Positions 44,214 through 52,057 of a stretch of 55,257 nucleotides of DNA are shown piece by piece. The DNA lies in assembly GCF_014651115.1 (NCBI RefSeq), contig NZ_BMWG01000014.1, positions 1 to 55,257 of the forward strand, read 5' to 3'. The translations under genes and the position numbers were made by a program. How positions within the stretch are numbered: the stretch's first letter is position 1; every line of letters starts with the position of its first letter. This stretch comes from Streptomyces inusitatus (GTDB lineage Bacteria > Actinomycetota > Actinomycetes > Streptomycetales > Streptomycetaceae). Under the pieces are notes generated by a model, which was not told where the DNA came from, did not search any database, and saw only the letters and a list, made by a program, of their open reading frames with translations.

Positions 44214-44364
44214 GACTCCTCGGGGCCTTTTCGGCCGAAGATGTGGTGAGAGTGACATTTCTGATGAGTCGAATGCCTGCGGAAACTGTCGTCAAAATAC
44301 GCACAGATCACACCAGATCGCCTCAGGTGATGGTTTCTGCATAGATAGAGCGTCGGCCAAATCT

Positions 44365-44392
44365 TTGACAAATCGTGTGCAGGTCGTACTCT
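44365..44392 (+). promoter_or_regulatory. Probable housekeeping promoter of MHYT gene
   Basis: TTGACA (44365-44370), 16-bp spacer, TACTCT (44387-44392). The -35 is a perfect consensus and the -10 fits TANNNT. It lies in a locally AT-rich intergenic patch and would start transcription about 77 nt before the MHYT start codon. Confidence 0.75.
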
Positions 44393-44475
44393 CGCCCACT
44401 GAACAGACGTTCCACCAGCGGTCAACGGTGTCACCGCCAGGGGACCGCAGGATCACGGGACGAAGGACGTACGGC

Positions 44476-45444
44476 ATGCAAGGAACCCTCGACGGCTTCA
44501 CCTACGGCCTTGTCACCCCGGTGGCGGCCTTTGTGATGGCGTGTCTGGGCGCGGCCCTCGGCCTCCGCTGCACCACGAGATCGGTACGGACCACCGGTTC
44601 GTTCAAGCCCGGCTGGCTGGCCCTCGGCGCGATCTCGATCGGCTCGGGCATCTGGACGATGCACTTCATCGCCATGATGGGGTTCAGCATCAACGAGGCC
44701 CCCATCACCTACGACCGGCCGATCACCTTCGCCAGCCTCGGCGTCGCGATCGTCATGGTCGGCATCGGAATCTTCATCGTGGGCTACCGGGGCGCCACCA
44801 TGATGGCGCTCGGCACCGGCGGCACCATCACGGGCCTCGGCGTCGCCTCCATGCACTACCTCGGCATGGCCGGGATGCGCTTCCAGGGCCGCGTCGACTA
44901 CAGCACCCCGATCGTCATCCTCTCCGTGGTGATCGCCGTCGTCGCCGCCACCGCCGCGCTCTGGGCGGCCGTCTCCATCCACGGCTTCCTCGCCAGTCTC
45001 GGCGCGAGCCTGGTGATGGGCGTCGCGGTGACCGGAATGCACTACACCGGCATGGCCTCGGTCAGCGTCCATCTGCACGGCACCGTCGGCTTCGGCGGCG
45101 GCGACTCGCCGACCAGCCTGCTCGCGCCGATGCTGCTCGGCCCCACCGTCTTCATGCTGCTCGCCGGAGTGGTGGTCATGTTCGACCCGCTGCTGGTGAT
45201 GGGCGAGCCCGAGTGGGAGAAGACCGGCCACGCCACACCCCCGCAGCCCGGCATCCCGGCCCAGCAGGGCCCGCTGTACGGGCAGCAGCCCCAGGCGGCC
45301 CCGCTCTATGGACAGCAGGCCCCGCTGTACGGACAGCAGGCTCCGCTGTACGGGCAGCGGCCCGGAGGCCACGGGCAGCAGTCCGCGGACTGGTTCCCCG
45401 AGCCGCCCCCGCGCCGCGACCAGCCCTATTCCGACGGCTGGTAA
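44476..45444 (+). CDS. MHYT-domain integral membrane sensor protein
   Basis: Seven-helix MHYT-domain protein (322 aa). Three copies of the family motif occur at predicted helix ends: GIWTMHFIAMMGF, VASMHYLGMAGM and TGMHYTGMASVSV; their Met/His residues are proposed to bind copper and sense a gas or redox signal. There is no attached GGDEF, EAL or kinase domain; instead, a hydrophilic tail from about residue 250 holds four PLYGQQ-type repeats and ends QPYSDGW. So a separate output partner would be needed. ATG 44476 has GAAGGA upstream. Confidence 0.92.
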   Translation: MQGTLDGFTYGLVTPVAAFVMACLGAALGLRCTTRSVRTTGSFKPGWLALGAISIGSGIWTMHFIAMMGFSINEAPITYDRPITFASLGVAIVMVGIGIFIVGYRGATMMALGTGGTITGLGVASMHYLGMAGMRFQGRVDYSTPIVILSVVIAVVAATAALWAAVSIHGFLASLGASLVMGVAVTGMHYTGMASVSVHLHGTVGFGGGDSPTSLLAPMLLGPTVFMLLAGVVVMFDPLLVMGEPEWEKTGHATPPQPGIPAQQGPLYGQQPQAAPLYGQQAPLYGQQAPLYGQRPGGHGQQSADWFPEPPPRRDQPYSDGW

Positions 45445-45463
45445 CCCCACCCCTCCCCCTCTG

Positions 45464-45497
45464 ACCAGGCCCGATGCCAACCGGCGGCGGGCCTGGT
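45464..45497 (+). terminator. Terminator after MHYT gene
   Basis: ACCAGGCCCG (45464-45473) pairs perfectly with CGGGCCTGGT (45488-45497) around a 14-nt loop, 20 nt after the stop codon and upstream of the uvrB promoter region. Confidence 0.75.
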
Positions 45498-45555
45498 CCG
45501 CTCTGGGGGCACGGCCTTCGAACCCGTGCGGCGCACGGTTGTCAGTGCGGGGTCG

Positions 45556-45561
45556 TACGGT
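45556..45561 (+). promoter_or_regulatory. Putative -10 element of uvrB, leaderless layout
   Basis: TACGGT is followed by six bases and then ATG 45568, so transcription could begin at the start codon. A weak GGTGG could act as ribosome binding site instead. A TTGTCA at 45539-45544 is too close (11 bp) for a standard -35. Confidence 0.4.
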
Positions 45562-45567
45562 GGTTCC

Positions 45568-47691
45568 ATGCGGCCCGTTTCCAAGATCGAACGTACGGTG
45601 GCGCCTTTCGAGGTCGTCAGCTCCTACCAGCCCAGCGGCGATCAGCCCACGGCCATCGCCGACCTGGAGCGGCGCATCCGCGCGGGCGAGAAGGACGTGG
45701 TCCTGCTCGGCGCGACCGGCACCGGAAAGTCGGCGACCACCGCCTGGATGATCGAGAAGCTCCAGCGCCCCACCCTGGTCATGGCGCCGAACAAGACCCT
45801 CGCCGCGCAGCTGGCCAACGAGTTCCGCGAGCTGCTGCCCAACAACGCCGTCGAGTACTTCGTCTCGTACTACGACTACTACCAGCCCGAGGCGTATGTC
45901 CCGCAGTCCGACACCTACATCGAGAAGGACTCCTCGATCAACGAGGAGGTCGAGCGGCTGCGCCACTCCGCGACGAACTCCCTGCTGACCCGGCGCGATG
46001 TGATCGTGGTCGCCTCCGTCTCCTGCATCTACGGACTGGGCACCCCCCAGGAGTACGTCGACCGGATGGTGCCGCTCAAGGTCGGCGACGAGATCGACCG
46101 CGACCAGCTGCTGCGCCGCTTCGTCGACATCCAGTACACCCGCAATGACACGGCGTTCTCACGCGGCACCTTCCGGGTCCGCGGCGACACCATCGAGATC
46201 TTCCCGGTCTACGAGGAGCTGGCCGTCCGCATCGAGATGTTCGGCGACGAGATCGAGGCCCTCTCCACCCTCCATCCCCTCACCGGCGAGATCCTGAGCG
46301 AGGACCAGTCGCTGTACGTCTTCCCCGCCAGCCATTACGTCGCCGGCCCGGAGCGCCTGGAGAAGGCGGTCAACGGCATCGAGGCGGAGCTGGAGCAGCG
46401 CCTGGCCGAGCTGGACAAGCAGGGCAAGCTCCTGGAGTCCCAGCGGCTGCGGATGCGCACCACGTACGACATCGAGATGATGCGGCAGATCGGCTCCTGC
46501 TCCGGCATCGAGAACTACTCCATGCACTTCGACGACCGCGACCCCGGCTCGCCCCCGAACACTCTCCTCGACTACTTCCCCGAGGACTTCCTGCTGGTCA
46601 TCGACGAGTCCCATGTCACCGTCCCGCAGATCGGCGCGATGTACGAAGGCGACGCCTCGCGCAAGCGGACCCTGGTCGACCACGGCTTCCGGCTGCCGTC
46701 CGCACTCGACAACCGGCCGCTGAAGTGGGAGGAGTTCACCGAGAGGATCGGACAGACGGTCTATCTGTCCGCCACTCCGGGGAAGTACGAGCTGTCCCGG
46801 GGCGACGGTTTCGTGGAGCAGATCATCCGCCCCACCGGCCTGGTCGACCCCGAGGTCGTCGTCAAGCCCACCGAGGGGCAGATCGACGACCTGGTGCACG
46901 AGATCCGGCTGCGCACCGAGAAGGACGAGCGGGTGCTCGTCACCACCCTCACCAAGAAGATGGCCGAGGATCTCACCGACTACTTCCTTGAGCTGGGCAT
47001 CCAGGTCCGCTATCTCCACAGCGACGTCGACACCCTGCGCCGGATCGAGCTGCTGAGGGAGCTGCGCGCCGGCGAGTACGACGTCCTGGTCGGCATCAAC
47101 CTGCTGCGAGAGGGCCTCGACCTGCCCGAGGTGTCCCTGGTGGCGATCCTCGACGCCGACAAGGAGGGGTTCCTCCGCTCGGGCACCTCCCTGATCCAGA
47201 CCATCGGCCGTGCCGCGCGAAACGTCTCCGGCCAGGTCCATATGTACGCGGACAAGATCACCGCGGCGATGGAGAAGGCGATCGAGGAGACCAACCGCCG
47301 CCGCGAGAAGCAGATCGCCTACAACACGGAGAGGGGCATCGACCCCCAGCCCCTCCGTAAGAAGATCAACGACATCGTCGCCACCATCGCGCGCGAGGAG
47401 ATCGACACCGAGGAGCTGCTCGGCACCGACTACCGCAAGCCGAAAGCGGAGAAGCCCGGCAAGGGCGGCAAGGCGCCGGTGCCCGCGCTGGGCGGCAAGG
47501 CCCGCCGGGGCGAGGGGGCCGAACCGACCGACCGCCCCGCCGCCGAACTGGCCGCGATCATCGAGGAGATGACCGCGCGGATGCGGGCCGCCGCCGCTGA
47601 TCTCCAGTTCGAGGTCGCCGCACGCCTCCGGGACGAGGTCGGCGAACTCAAGAAGGAACTGCGGCAGATGAAGGAGGCGGGCCTCGCCTGA
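45568..47691 (+). CDS. uvrB: UvrABC excinuclease subunit B
   Basis: Damage-verifying helicase-like subunit of nucleotide excision repair (707 aa). Walker A GATGTGKSATTA is near residues 45-56, the beta-hairpin that clamps DNA is YYDYYQPEAYVP near 96-107, motif II is VIDESHVT, and QTIGRAARNVSG is motif VI. The C-terminal UVR domain (about 665-700), IEEMTARMRAAAADLQFEVA, contacts UvrC. A Gly/Lys/Ala-rich linker precedes it. ATG 45568 gives the usual MRPVSKIER start; ORF upstream is unsupported. uvrA lies 4.4 kb downstream in the same direction but as a separate unit. Confidence 0.97.
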   Translation: MRPVSKIERTVAPFEVVSSYQPSGDQPTAIADLERRIRAGEKDVVLLGATGTGKSATTAWMIEKLQRPTLVMAPNKTLAAQLANEFRELLPNNAVEYFVSYYDYYQPEAYVPQSDTYIEKDSSINEEVERLRHSATNSLLTRRDVIVVASVSCIYGLGTPQEYVDRMVPLKVGDEIDRDQLLRRFVDIQYTRNDTAFSRGTFRVRGDTIEIFPVYEELAVRIEMFGDEIEALSTLHPLTGEILSEDQSLYVFPASHYVAGPERLEKAVNGIEAELEQRLAELDKQGKLLESQRLRMRTTYDIEMMRQIGSCSGIENYSMHFDDRDPGSPPNTLLDYFPEDFLLVIDESHVTVPQIGAMYEGDASRKRTLVDHGFRLPSALDNRPLKWEEFTERIGQTVYLSATPGKYELSRGDGFVEQIIRPTGLVDPEVVVKPTEGQIDDLVHEIRLRTEKDERVLVTTLTKKMAEDLTDYFLELGIQVRYLHSDVDTLRRIELLRELRAGEYDVLVGINLLREGLDLPEVSLVAILDADKEGFLRSGTSLIQTIGRAARNVSGQVHMYADKITAAMEKAIEETNRRREKQIAYNTERGIDPQPLRKKINDIVATIAREEIDTEELLGTDYRKPKAEKPGKGGKAPVPALGGKARRGEGAEPTDRPAAELAAIIEEMTARMRAAAADLQFEVAARLRDEVGELKKELRQMKEAGLA

Positions 47692-47752
47692 GGCCCTCCC
47701 CGGCGGGCGGCGGCACCTCAGCGATGAAGATGAAGACGTAAGGGGACAGTGC

Positions 47753-48370
47753 GTGACGGTCAATATGACCAAGGGCCAGGCCATCAGCCTGCGGAAGAGC
47801 GACGGGAACACCCTCACGGCCGTACGGATGGGGCTCGGCTGGCAGGCGGCGACCCGCCGGGGTCTGTTCGGCCGGCGCGCCAGGCAGATCGACCTCGACG
47901 CCTCGGCGGTGCTCTTCGCAGGCGAGCAGCCGGTCGACGTGGTCTTCTTCCGCCACCTCGTCAGCGACGACGGCTCGGTGAAGCACACCGGCGACAATCT
48001 GGTCGGCGGGGCCGGCTCGGGCGGCGACGACGAGGCGATCCTCGTGGACCTCTCCCGGGTGCCCTCCCATGTCGACCAGATCGTCTTTACCGTGAACTCC
48101 TTCACCGGCCAGACGTTCCAGCAGGTCAAGAACGCCTTCTGCCGCATCGTCGACGAGACCACCGGCCAGGAGACGGCTCGCTACACGCTCGACGGCGGCG
48201 GCGACTGCACCGCGCAGATCATGGCCAAGGTGCACCGGGGCATGGACGGCGAGCCGCGGGGCTACAGCAAGGAGCCCAGCCCCGGCGGCTGGCGGATGAC
48301 CGCCCTCGGCATCCCCGCCAAGGGCCGCACCTTCCAGGACCTCATCCCGTCGATCCTGCCGCATCTGTAG
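47753..48370 (+). CDS. terD: TerD-family stress protein
   Basis: Calcium-binding TerD-domain protein (205 aa). Family blocks: VRMGLGWQAA near residue 25, IDLDASAVLF, GDNLVGGAGSGGDDEAILVDLSRVP, which holds the Asp residues that bind Ca, and VFTVNSFTGQTFQQVKNAFCRIVD. TerD proteins appear in tellurite-resistance and general stress clusters and are abundant in Streptomyces. GTG 47753 has AAGGGGA upstream. It stands alone between uvrB and the terC leader; no other ter genes are adjacent except terC. Symbol reflects family. Confidence 0.93.
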   Translation: MTVNMTKGQAISLRKSDGNTLTAVRMGLGWQAATRRGLFGRRARQIDLDASAVLFAGEQPVDVVFFRHLVSDDGSVKHTGDNLVGGAGSGGDDEAILVDLSRVPSHVDQIVFTVNSFTGQTFQQVKNAFCRIVDETTGQETARYTLDGGGDCTAQIMAKVHRGMDGEPRGYSKEPSPGGWRMTALGIPAKGRTFQDLIPSILPHL

Positions 48371-48435
48371 GCCACCGCTCACGCCCGGCCGACCCCGGGT
48401 GCGCCACGCGTGGAGGTATCGGCCCCCGCCGATGC

Positions 48436-48459
48436 CGCCGGGCGCCGCGCCGCCCGGCG
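48436..48459 (+). terminator. Probable terminator after terD
   Basis: CGCCGGGCG (48436-48444) pairs with CGCCCGGCG (48451-48459) around a 6-nt loop, about 65 nt after the terD stop. GC-only stem without U-tract. Confidence 0.5.
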
Positions 48460-48596
48460 ATGCCGCTGTCCCGGGTCGCCGCCGCCCGGCGTGCCCGGGG
48501 CGCTTGAGGGTCTGAGACCCGCTCCGGCGTCAACGCTTGAGAGGCCCTAAAAAGCTCGGTTGACCAGGAGATTTGAATATCTCTTTGCCAAGCTCT

Positions 48597-48625
48597 TTAT
48601 CTTTGCTTGGGTCCTCCTGTACGCT
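48597..48625 (+). promoter_or_regulatory. Possible promoter of terC riboswitch leader
   Basis: TACGCT (48620-48625) is a good -10; a poor -35 TTATCT (48597-48602) lies 17 bp upstream in a conspicuously AT-rich stretch. Transcription would start near 48632, just at the 5' edge of the riboswitch, which is what supports this assignment. Confidence 0.5.
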
Positions 48626-48633
48626 CACCACAG

Positions 48634-48739
48634 CGGAGGGGAGTATTCCCGACTGCGACGTACTCGTCAGTACGGACCACCATTGGTCCCGGGGCGTCGG
48701 CCCGAGCGGCTAGGACCGCCCGGGTGGAAGAGACCTCCG
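48634..48739 (+). promoter_or_regulatory. yybP-ykoY manganese riboswitch
   Basis: The leader of terC shows the hallmarks of the Mn(II)-sensing yybP-ykoY riboswitch. P1 is CGGAGG (48634-48639) paired with CCTCCG (48734-48739). Directly after the 5' strand comes the conserved loop GGGGAGTA (48638-48645), later ACTCGT in GACGTACTCGTCAGTAC (about 48656-48672), the L3 counterpart that forms the metal site, and GAGACC (48730-48735) at the closing 3' side. This element is known to control TerC-like (Alx, YkoY) Mn exporters. Binding of Mn would favour terC expression; whether through transcription or translation is not clear, but the short distance to the start (about 45 nt) suggests translation. Confidence 0.87.
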
Positions 48740-48784
48740 GCAGCGACGACGCTGATCAAAGAGCCGTACGACGCCGGAGGCGCA

Positions 48785-49816
48785 GTGGACGTTTCATTGA
48801 CCCTTTGGGTGCTCACCATTCTCGGTTTGAGCGCCCTCATCGGAGCCGACTTCTTCATCGGGCGGAAGCCCCATGATGTGTCGATCAAGGAAGCCGGAAT
48901 CTGGACGATCGTCTGGATCGTGCTGGCCGTGCTCTTCGGCATCGGCCTGGCGGTCTTCGGCACCAGCCAGGCATCCGGAGAGTTCTTCGCGGGCTTCATC
49001 ACCGAGAAGTCACTCAGCGTGGACAATCTCTTCGTCTTCGTTCTGATCATGGCGAAGTTCTCGGTGCCCTCCCACCTTCAGCAGCGGGTGCTGCTGATCG
49101 GTGTGCTGATCGCCCTGGTCCTGCGGGCCATCTTCATCGCGGCCGGCGCGGCGATCATCGCCAACTTCTCGTGGGTCTTCTACATCTTCGGCGCGTTCCT
49201 GATCTACACCGCCTGGAAGCTCGTCCAGGAGGCGCGCGCCGGCGACGAGGAGGACGACTGGGAGGAGAACCGTCTCCTCAAGTCCGTCGAGAAGAAGTTC
49301 GGCGTCGCCGACCAGTACCACGGCACCAAGCTGTTCATCCAGAAGAACGGCAAGCGCATCATGACCCCGCTGATGGTGGTCATGCTCGCCATCGGCACCA
49401 CCGATGTGCTGTTCGCGCTGGACTCCATCCCGGCGATCTTCGGCCTCACCCAGGACCCGTACATCGTCTTCACGGCCAACGCCTTCGCCCTGATGGGTCT
49501 GCGTCAGCTGTACTTCCTCATCGGCGGACTGCTCAAGAAGCTGGTCCACCTCAGCTACGGCCTCTCGGTCATCCTCGGCTTCATCGGCGTCAAGCTGGTG
49601 CTGCACGCACTGCACGAGAGCGGGGTCAGCGTCCCCGAGATCTCGATTCCGTTCTCGCTCTCGGTCATCGGCGGTGTTCTGGTCATCACCACGATCACCA
49701 GCCTCATCGCCTCCAAGAAGCAGGCGCAGCGCGAAGCCGCCGAGGCGGCTGAGAGCGGCGACGGCGGCGAGGGCCCCGGCGACACTCCCAAGGACAAGGA
49801 CAGCGTCGAAGCCTGA
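48785..49816 (+). CDS. TerC-family membrane protein, probable Mn exporter
   Basis: Integral membrane protein (343 aa) of the TerC/Alx family with about nine hydrophobic segments. Family blocks: SLTLWVLTILGLSALIGADF, the FITEKSLSVDNLFVFVLIM segment with its acidic residues, FGAFLIYTAWKLVQEAR, and IGTTDVLFALDSIPAIFGLT with the conserved Asp pair. The C terminus is an acidic Gly/Asp/Lys tail. GTG 48785 follows GGAGG and puts the first helix at the N terminus; the frame continues upstream through the riboswitch, which is not coding. TerC relatives move Mn, and the riboswitch upstream strongly supports a Mn-homeostasis role, perhaps loading Mn onto exported enzymes. Confidence 0.94.
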   Translation: MDVSLTLWVLTILGLSALIGADFFIGRKPHDVSIKEAGIWTIVWIVLAVLFGIGLAVFGTSQASGEFFAGFITEKSLSVDNLFVFVLIMAKFSVPSHLQQRVLLIGVLIALVLRAIFIAAGAAIIANFSWVFYIFGAFLIYTAWKLVQEARAGDEEDDWEENRLLKSVEKKFGVADQYHGTKLFIQKNGKRIMTPLMVVMLAIGTTDVLFALDSIPAIFGLTQDPYIVFTANAFALMGLRQLYFLIGGLLKKLVHLSYGLSVILGFIGVKLVLHALHESGVSVPEISIPFSLSVIGGVLVITTITSLIASKKQAQREAAEAAESGDGGEGPGDTPKDKDSVEA

Positions 49817-49831
49817 CGCACCGCGTTCCCC

Positions 49832-49869
49832 GGGCGGGGGCGGACGGCACTTGCCGTCCGCCCCCGCCC
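49832..49869. terminator. Strong hairpin terminator between terC and lipoprotein gene
   Basis: GGGCGGGGGCGGACGGCA (49832-49849) and TGCCGTCCGCCCCCGCCC (49852-49869) form an 18-bp perfect stem. It begins 15 nt after terC and ends 30 nt before the convergent lipoprotein gene stop, so it can terminate both directions. Confidence 0.9.
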
Positions 49870-49899
49870 TCTTTCGCGCCCCGCCCCGCCCCGGCACGG

Positions 49900-50292
49900 T
49901 CATGGCTTCCCGGCCCCTGCGGAGGACTGCGGGCCGACACCCCGAGGCCGGTGCTCACGGCACGCCTTCATGGCCTTCTCCAGGGCGCTCCGGCCGCCGG
50001 CCCGCTTCCGCTGCTTGATCGTCACCCGGCCCTTCACCGGGTCCGCCACCTCCACCCCGTGCTCCCGCATGCACCGGGCGAACAGCACGGCCATCTCCTG
50101 AGGATCCCGGCTCGGCTCCGCGCCGGCCCGCGCGCTCCCGGAACTCTTCCCTCCGGGTTCCGTGCGCCCGGTGGCCGGGGCGGGCTTCTCCTGTTCGCCG
50201 CCGTCGGCTCCGCAGCCGGTCAGGGTCACGGTCAAAGCTGCCGTCAGCGTCAGCGGCAGCGCCGTCAGGGCGGTACGGGTGCGTATGCGCAT
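49900..50292 (-). CDS. Small lipoprotein of unknown function
   Basis: Exported lipoprotein (130 aa). The signal ends at lipobox LTGC with the lipidated Cys at residue 27, then a Gly/Glu/Pro/Ser linker, then a conserved-looking block MAVLFARCMREHGVEVADP and a basic helix ALEKAMKACREHRP, each with one Cys that could form a disulfide. I have seen similar 'FARCMREHG' proteins in Streptomyces, without function. ATG 50292 has an excellent GAGGAGAAG site. Confidence 0.8.
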   Translation of the reverse strand: MRIRTRTALTALPLTLTAALTVTLTGCGADGGEQEKPAPATGRTEPGGKSSGSARAGAEPSRDPQEMAVLFARCMREHGVEVADPVKGRVTIKQRKRAGGRSALEKAMKACREHRPRGVGPQSSAGAGKP

Positions 50293-50434
50293 CGTCGTCT
50301 TCTCCTCGCGGGGCCGGTGGGATTCCGGCCGCTCGGGAGTGATGCAACGCAGTGAGTGGTTTCCGCGTGGTTTCCATGGAACCGGGGGGCGCCTCGGCGG
50401 CGCTCCCCGGCGGCTCCGGCGCGGAGGGCGGCGG

Positions 50435-51091
50435 TCACCAGCCGCGGGCGCGCCATTCGGGCAGCTGCGGGCGCTCGGCGCCCAGGGTGGTGTCCTTGCC
50501 GTGTCCGGGGTAGACCCAGGTCTCGTCCGGCAGGGCGTCGAAGAGCTTGGTCTGCACGCCGCCGATCAGCTCGGCGAAGGCCACGGGGTCGGCGTGGGTG
50601 TTGCCGACCCCGCCCGGAAAGAGACAGTCGCCGGTGAAGACATGGGGGTGACCGTGAGGATCGTCGAAGATCAGCACGATCGAGCCGGGGGTGTGGCCCA
50701 CGAGACGGCGCGCGGTCAGCTCCACCCGGCCCACCCGGATCACATCGCCGTCGTGGACCGGCACATCCGTCGGCACCGGAATGCCCTCGGCGTCGTACGC
50801 CCCCGCGTAGGTGCGCGCGCCGGTGGCGGCGACCACTTCGGCGAGCGCCTGCCAGTGGTCGCCGTGGCGGTGGGTGGTGACGACGGAGGCGACGGAGTCC
50901 GCGCCGATCAGGGTCAGCAGTGTCGGCGCGTCGTTGGCCGCGTCGATCAGCAGCTGCTCACCGGTGGCCCGGCAGCGCAGCAGATAGGCGTTGTTGTCCA
51001 TCGGGCCGACCGAGACCTTGGAGATGATCAGGTCGGTCAGCTCGTGCGCGTCCGCGGGGCCGCCGGTGGTCACCACTCCGCTGTACGTCAT
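50435..51091 (-). CDS. MBL-fold metallo-hydrolase (glyoxalase II-like)
   Basis: Metallo-beta-lactamase-fold hydrolase (218 aa). The metal-binding motif THRHGDHW is at about residues 73-80, GHTPGSIVLIF supplies the next His, FTGDCLFPGGVGNT the bridging Asp, and YPGHGKDT the last His. The set is that of glyoxalase II-like and persulfide-type enzymes. It lies 9 bp after a gene for a mycothiol-dependent-type enzyme, so a mycothiol thioester substrate is a fair guess. ATG 51091 has no ribosome binding site but sits six bases after a -10-like TAGGCT. Confidence 0.92.
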   Translation of the reverse strand: MTYSGVVTTGGPADAHELTDLIISKVSVGPMDNNAYLLRCRATGEQLLIDAANDAPTLLTLIGADSVASVVTTHRHGDHWQALAEVVAATGARTYAGAYDAEGIPVPTDVPVHDGDVIRVGRVELTARRLVGHTPGSIVLIFDDPHGHPHVFTGDCLFPGGVGNTHADPVAFAELIGGVQTKLFDALPDETWVYPGHGKDTTLGAERPQLPEWRARGW

Positions 51092-51097
51092 GGGGGA

Positions 51098-51103
51098 AGC
51101 CTA
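51098..51103 (-). promoter_or_regulatory. Putative -10 of MBL hydrolase gene, overlaps upstream stop codon
   Basis: On the minus strand TAGGCT is followed by six bases and the MBL gene ATG. Its first three bases are the TAG stop of the upstream gene. The layout suggests a leaderless transcript separate from the upstream gene. Confidence 0.35.
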
Positions 51104-51802
51104 TAGCGGCGGCAGCGTGGGCAGCAGGGGTTCCGGGGCCTCGGCGCGGACCAGCAGATCCGTCCCCGGGCGGCGGCCGGCGAGCCAGCCGACCAGCTCG
51201 GGCGCGGGGCCGCCGACCGTCAGGGGCGTGCCCCGGTCGCCGCCGGTGGACCAGCGGCCGAGACCGCCGTCGGCGACGAGGCTGGTCGGCGGGGTGCCGG
51301 CGTGCCCGGCGAACCGCTGGGCCAGGAAGTCGATCTCGCGCAGCAGAAAGTCCTGGGGGAGGTCCTCCAGCTCGTAGCCGATGTCCAGGTCGACATGGTG
51401 CAGCTCGATCTCCACGAGTCTGCGGAACGGGAGACGGGCCGCCGTGTCGGTGACCCCGTTGCGCAGGGCGACCGCGCGGCTCCAGTCGGCGGGCAGGGCG
51501 GCCACGGCCCGGAGCCGGGCGTCGCTGTCGCGCAGATCGGCGAGCTGGACGTCGAGCGGGCGGCCCGCGCCGCGCTCGATGTCCTCGTCGCGCGCCTCGG
51601 CGCTCGGATACATCGGGCGGCCCTGGAGAACATTCGCGAGCGCGTCGGCGTTACGGGAGAGATGGGCCAGCACATGTCCCCGGGACCAGCCCGGGAGCCG
51701 TGACGGCGCGGCCAGCCGTGCGTTGTCAAGGGAAGCGACCGCGGTGAGCAGCCGTTCGGTGGCCTTGTGCAGTGAGGCCAGGTCACGCTGGTGGTCGATC
51801 AT
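51101..51802 (-). CDS. Maleylpyruvate isomerase-family, mycothiol-dependent-type enzyme
   Basis: DinB-like four-helix-bundle protein (233 aa) with an N-terminal mycothiol-dependent maleylpyruvate isomerase domain. Block GWSRGHVLAHLSRNADAL near residues 38-55 carries the first metal His, and VEIELHHVDLDIGYELED near 137-155 the Glu and His that complete the site. The C-terminal 70 residues resemble the SCP2-like MDMPI C-terminal domain (GGDRGTPLTVGGPAPELVGWLAG). Members use mycothiol, the actinobacterial thiol, for isomerase or transferase reactions; substrate unknown. ATG 51802 lies seven bases after TATCGT and has no ribosome binding site. The same frame stays open to 54865 antisense to uvrA, which is an artefact. 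Confidence 0.9.
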   Translation of the reverse strand: MIDHQRDLASLHKATERLLTAVASLDNARLAAPSRLPGWSRGHVLAHLSRNADALANVLQGRPMYPSAEARDEDIERGAGRPLDVQLADLRDSDARLRAVAALPADWSRAVALRNGVTDTAARLPFRRLVEIELHHVDLDIGYELEDLPQDFLLREIDFLAQRFAGHAGTPPTSLVADGGLGRWSTGGDRGTPLTVGGPAPELVGWLAGRRPGTDLLVRAEAPEPLLPTLPPL

Positions 51803-51809
51803 GCGGCCG

Positions 51810-51815
51810 ACGATA
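51810..51815 (-). promoter_or_regulatory. Putative -10 of mycothiol-type enzyme gene, leaderless layout
   Basis: TATCGT on the minus strand, seven bases before ATG 51802, with no Shine-Dalgarno sequence between. It fits TANNNT and suggests a leaderless or nearly leaderless transcript. Confidence 0.38.
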
Positions 51816-51860
51816 GTCGCGCCACACGTTCGGGTGAAGGTGGTTGCCGATCGCCGTAAT

Positions 51861-51876
51861 TCGAATGTACGTGCTA
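51861..51876 (+). promoter_or_regulatory. Weak LexA-box-like site upstream of uvrA
   Basis: TCGAATGTACGTGCTA matches 9 of 12 defined positions of the actinobacterial SOS box TCGAAC-N4-GTTCGA: left half 5/6, right half 4/6. It lies about 180 bp upstream of the uvrA start in the expected promoter region. Plausible but unproven. Confidence 0.3.
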
Positions 51877-52057
51877 TAGCCTGGAGCGAGGCATCCTTGG
51901 TTGTCGGGGCCTCTCCCCGCCAAGCCCAGCCGTCTTCAGGACGCAGGACTCCAGAACCGCAGAACCGCAGGAATCCCAGGACTGTCAGGACCCGACCCTC
52001 AGACTTCAACAGGGTCCTCACTCCCTCAAGAATCTGAAAGAAAGGTGCGGACCCGGC

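Noticed and set aside
44214..44300. PHO box upstream of the glycerophosphodiesterase gene
   Set aside because: Only one weak GTCAC-like unit is visible, not the tandem 11-bp repeats expected for PhoP binding.
45518..45533. LexA box upstream of uvrB
   Set aside because: Left half TCGAAC is perfect but the right half matches at only one of six positions.
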